Origin: Streptomyces sp. NBC_00659
GTDB lineage: Bacteria > Actinomycetota > Actinomycetes > Streptomycetales > Streptomycetaceae
Direction: 5' to 3'
Assembly: GCF_036226925.1 (NCBI RefSeq)
Contig: NZ_CP109031.1
Span: forward strand, 2,046,001-2,110,000
DNA: 64,000 nt
Shown: one piece after another, positions 63,509 through 64,000 of the stretch
Numbering within the stretch: the stretch's first letter is position 1
Layout of the letters: the number at the start of each line of letters is the position of its first letter
The notes under the pieces: model-generated
The model's database searches: none
Seen by the model: the letters and a program-made list of their open reading frames with translations, nothing else
Told to the model about the DNA's origin: nothing
Translations under genes and position numbers: made by a program

Positions 63509-64000
63509 CTAGGCGGTGGGCCAGGCCTCCGCCAGCATCGTGCGGGTGTCCGCGAGAAGCTGCGGCAGGACCTTGGTGTGGCCGACGACCGGCATGAAGT
63601 TGGTGTCGCCGCCCCAGCGGGGCACGATGTGCTGGTGCAGATGGGCGGCGATGCCGGCGCCCGCGACCGTTCCCTGGTTCATGCCGATGTTGAAGCCGTG
63701 GGCGCCGGAGGCGGTGCGCAGGGCGGTCATGGCCTGCTTGGTCAGCTCACCCAGTTCGGCCGTCTCCGGCCCGGTGAGGTCCGTGTAGTCGGCGACGTGC
63801 CGGTAGGGCACGACCATCAGGTGTCCACCGTTGTACGGGTAGAGGTTGAGCACCGCGTACACGTGCTCCGCGCGCCTCACGATCAGCCCGTCCTCGTCGG
63901 ACTTGGCCGGTATCGAGCAGAACGGACAACCGTCGTCGGCCCCCGGGCCGGTGGGCTTGTTCTCGCCCTGGATGTAAGCCATCCGGTGGGGCGTCCAAAG
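63509..64000 (-). CDS. HIT-family (AP4A phosphorylase-like) protein, start outside the window
   Basis: The visible 163 codons include the histidine triad HLHQHIVPRW and an N-terminal CPFC zinc pair, as in the mycobacterial AP4A phosphorylase Rv2613c. An ATG lies at 63982, but the codons upstream of it read LWTPHR and continue open to the window edge; from memory S. coelicolor has exactly this longer form with RLWTPHRMAYIQGENKP, so the true start is probably beyond base 64000. In mycobacteria this gene lies beside pgsA-patA-pimA, which fits here apart from the inserted pair. Confidence 0.88.
   Translation of the reverse strand, partial: LWTPHRMAYIQGENKPTGPGADDGCPFCSIPAKSDEDGLIVRRAEHVYAVLNLYPYNGGHLMVVPYRHVADYTDLTGPETAELGELTKQAMTALRTASGAHGFNIGMNQGTVAGAGIAAHLHQHIVPRWGGDTNFMPVVGHTKVLPQLLADTRTMLAEAWPTA

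Overview
The window is a 64 kb piece of a Streptomyces chromosome, from the conserved core and not an accessory island. The DNA is very GC-rich, GTG starts and 4-base start/stop overlaps are common, and the gene order (priA-metK-coaBC-rpoZ-gmk-sIHF-pyr operon-bldD-nusB-efp ... alaS ... relA-apt-secF-secD-yajC-ruvBAC-yebC-pdxTS-pimA-patA-pgsA) is the one I recall around SCO1475-SCO1530 of S. coelicolor. BldD and the integration host factor sIHF point to the genus. I see no transposase, integrase, phage gene, CRISPR array, rRNA or tRNA gene. Both edges cut genes: priA on the left, a HIT-family gene on the right.

Layout. Bases 1-4760 (minus strand) hold priA (partial), metK, coaBC, rpoZ, gmk and sIHF. 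Bases 5070-15089 are one pyrimidine operon, pyrR-pyrB-pyrC-(PH-like membrane protein)-carA-carB-pyrD-pyrF, mostly joined by 4-8 base overlaps. A good promoter and a PyrR-binding RNA loop over the ribosome-binding site precede pyrR. Divergently, bldD (plus strand) has its own promoter covered by two BldD boxes, and ends at a strong terminator facing nusB-efp-(M24 peptidase relative). A P-loop kinase with a proline-rich N-terminus follows, then a long minus-strand run read from 29703 to 19509: DUF948, DUF6167, alaS, ruvX, mltG, aroE, a small membrane protein, aroC, aroK, aroB.

Bases 29865-43447 are the most mixed part: a STAND ATPase with no DNA-binding domain, an isolated zinc-free rpsD, rarA, a VKOR-family protein, a coupled ABC exporter/two-component operon (35206-38802), hisS with a metallo-beta-lactamase-fold hydrolase, a membrane-anchored cyclophilin and a DUF349 protein. 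Bases 43592-55501 carry the stringent-response and secretion/repair block (relA, apt, secF, secD, yajC, ruvB, ruvA, ruvC), then yebC and the pyridoxal phosphate synthase pair pdxT/pdxS. Bases 55624-59084 carry the phosphatidylinositol mannoside genes pimA, patA and pgsA behind a LemA-like protein. The plus-strand pair at 59359-63400 (an EF-G paralogue and a large membrane protein) sits between pgsA and the HIT gene.

Most genes are housekeeping. The parts that deserve a second look are: an M24 peptidase relative in which three of five metal ligands are changed; the STAND ATPase with an inverted repeat across its promoter; the ABC/two-component operon with a perfect palindrome upstream; the EF-G paralogue with altered GTPase motifs; the PyrR and BldD regulatory sites; and several short repeat arrays at gene ends or inside genes.
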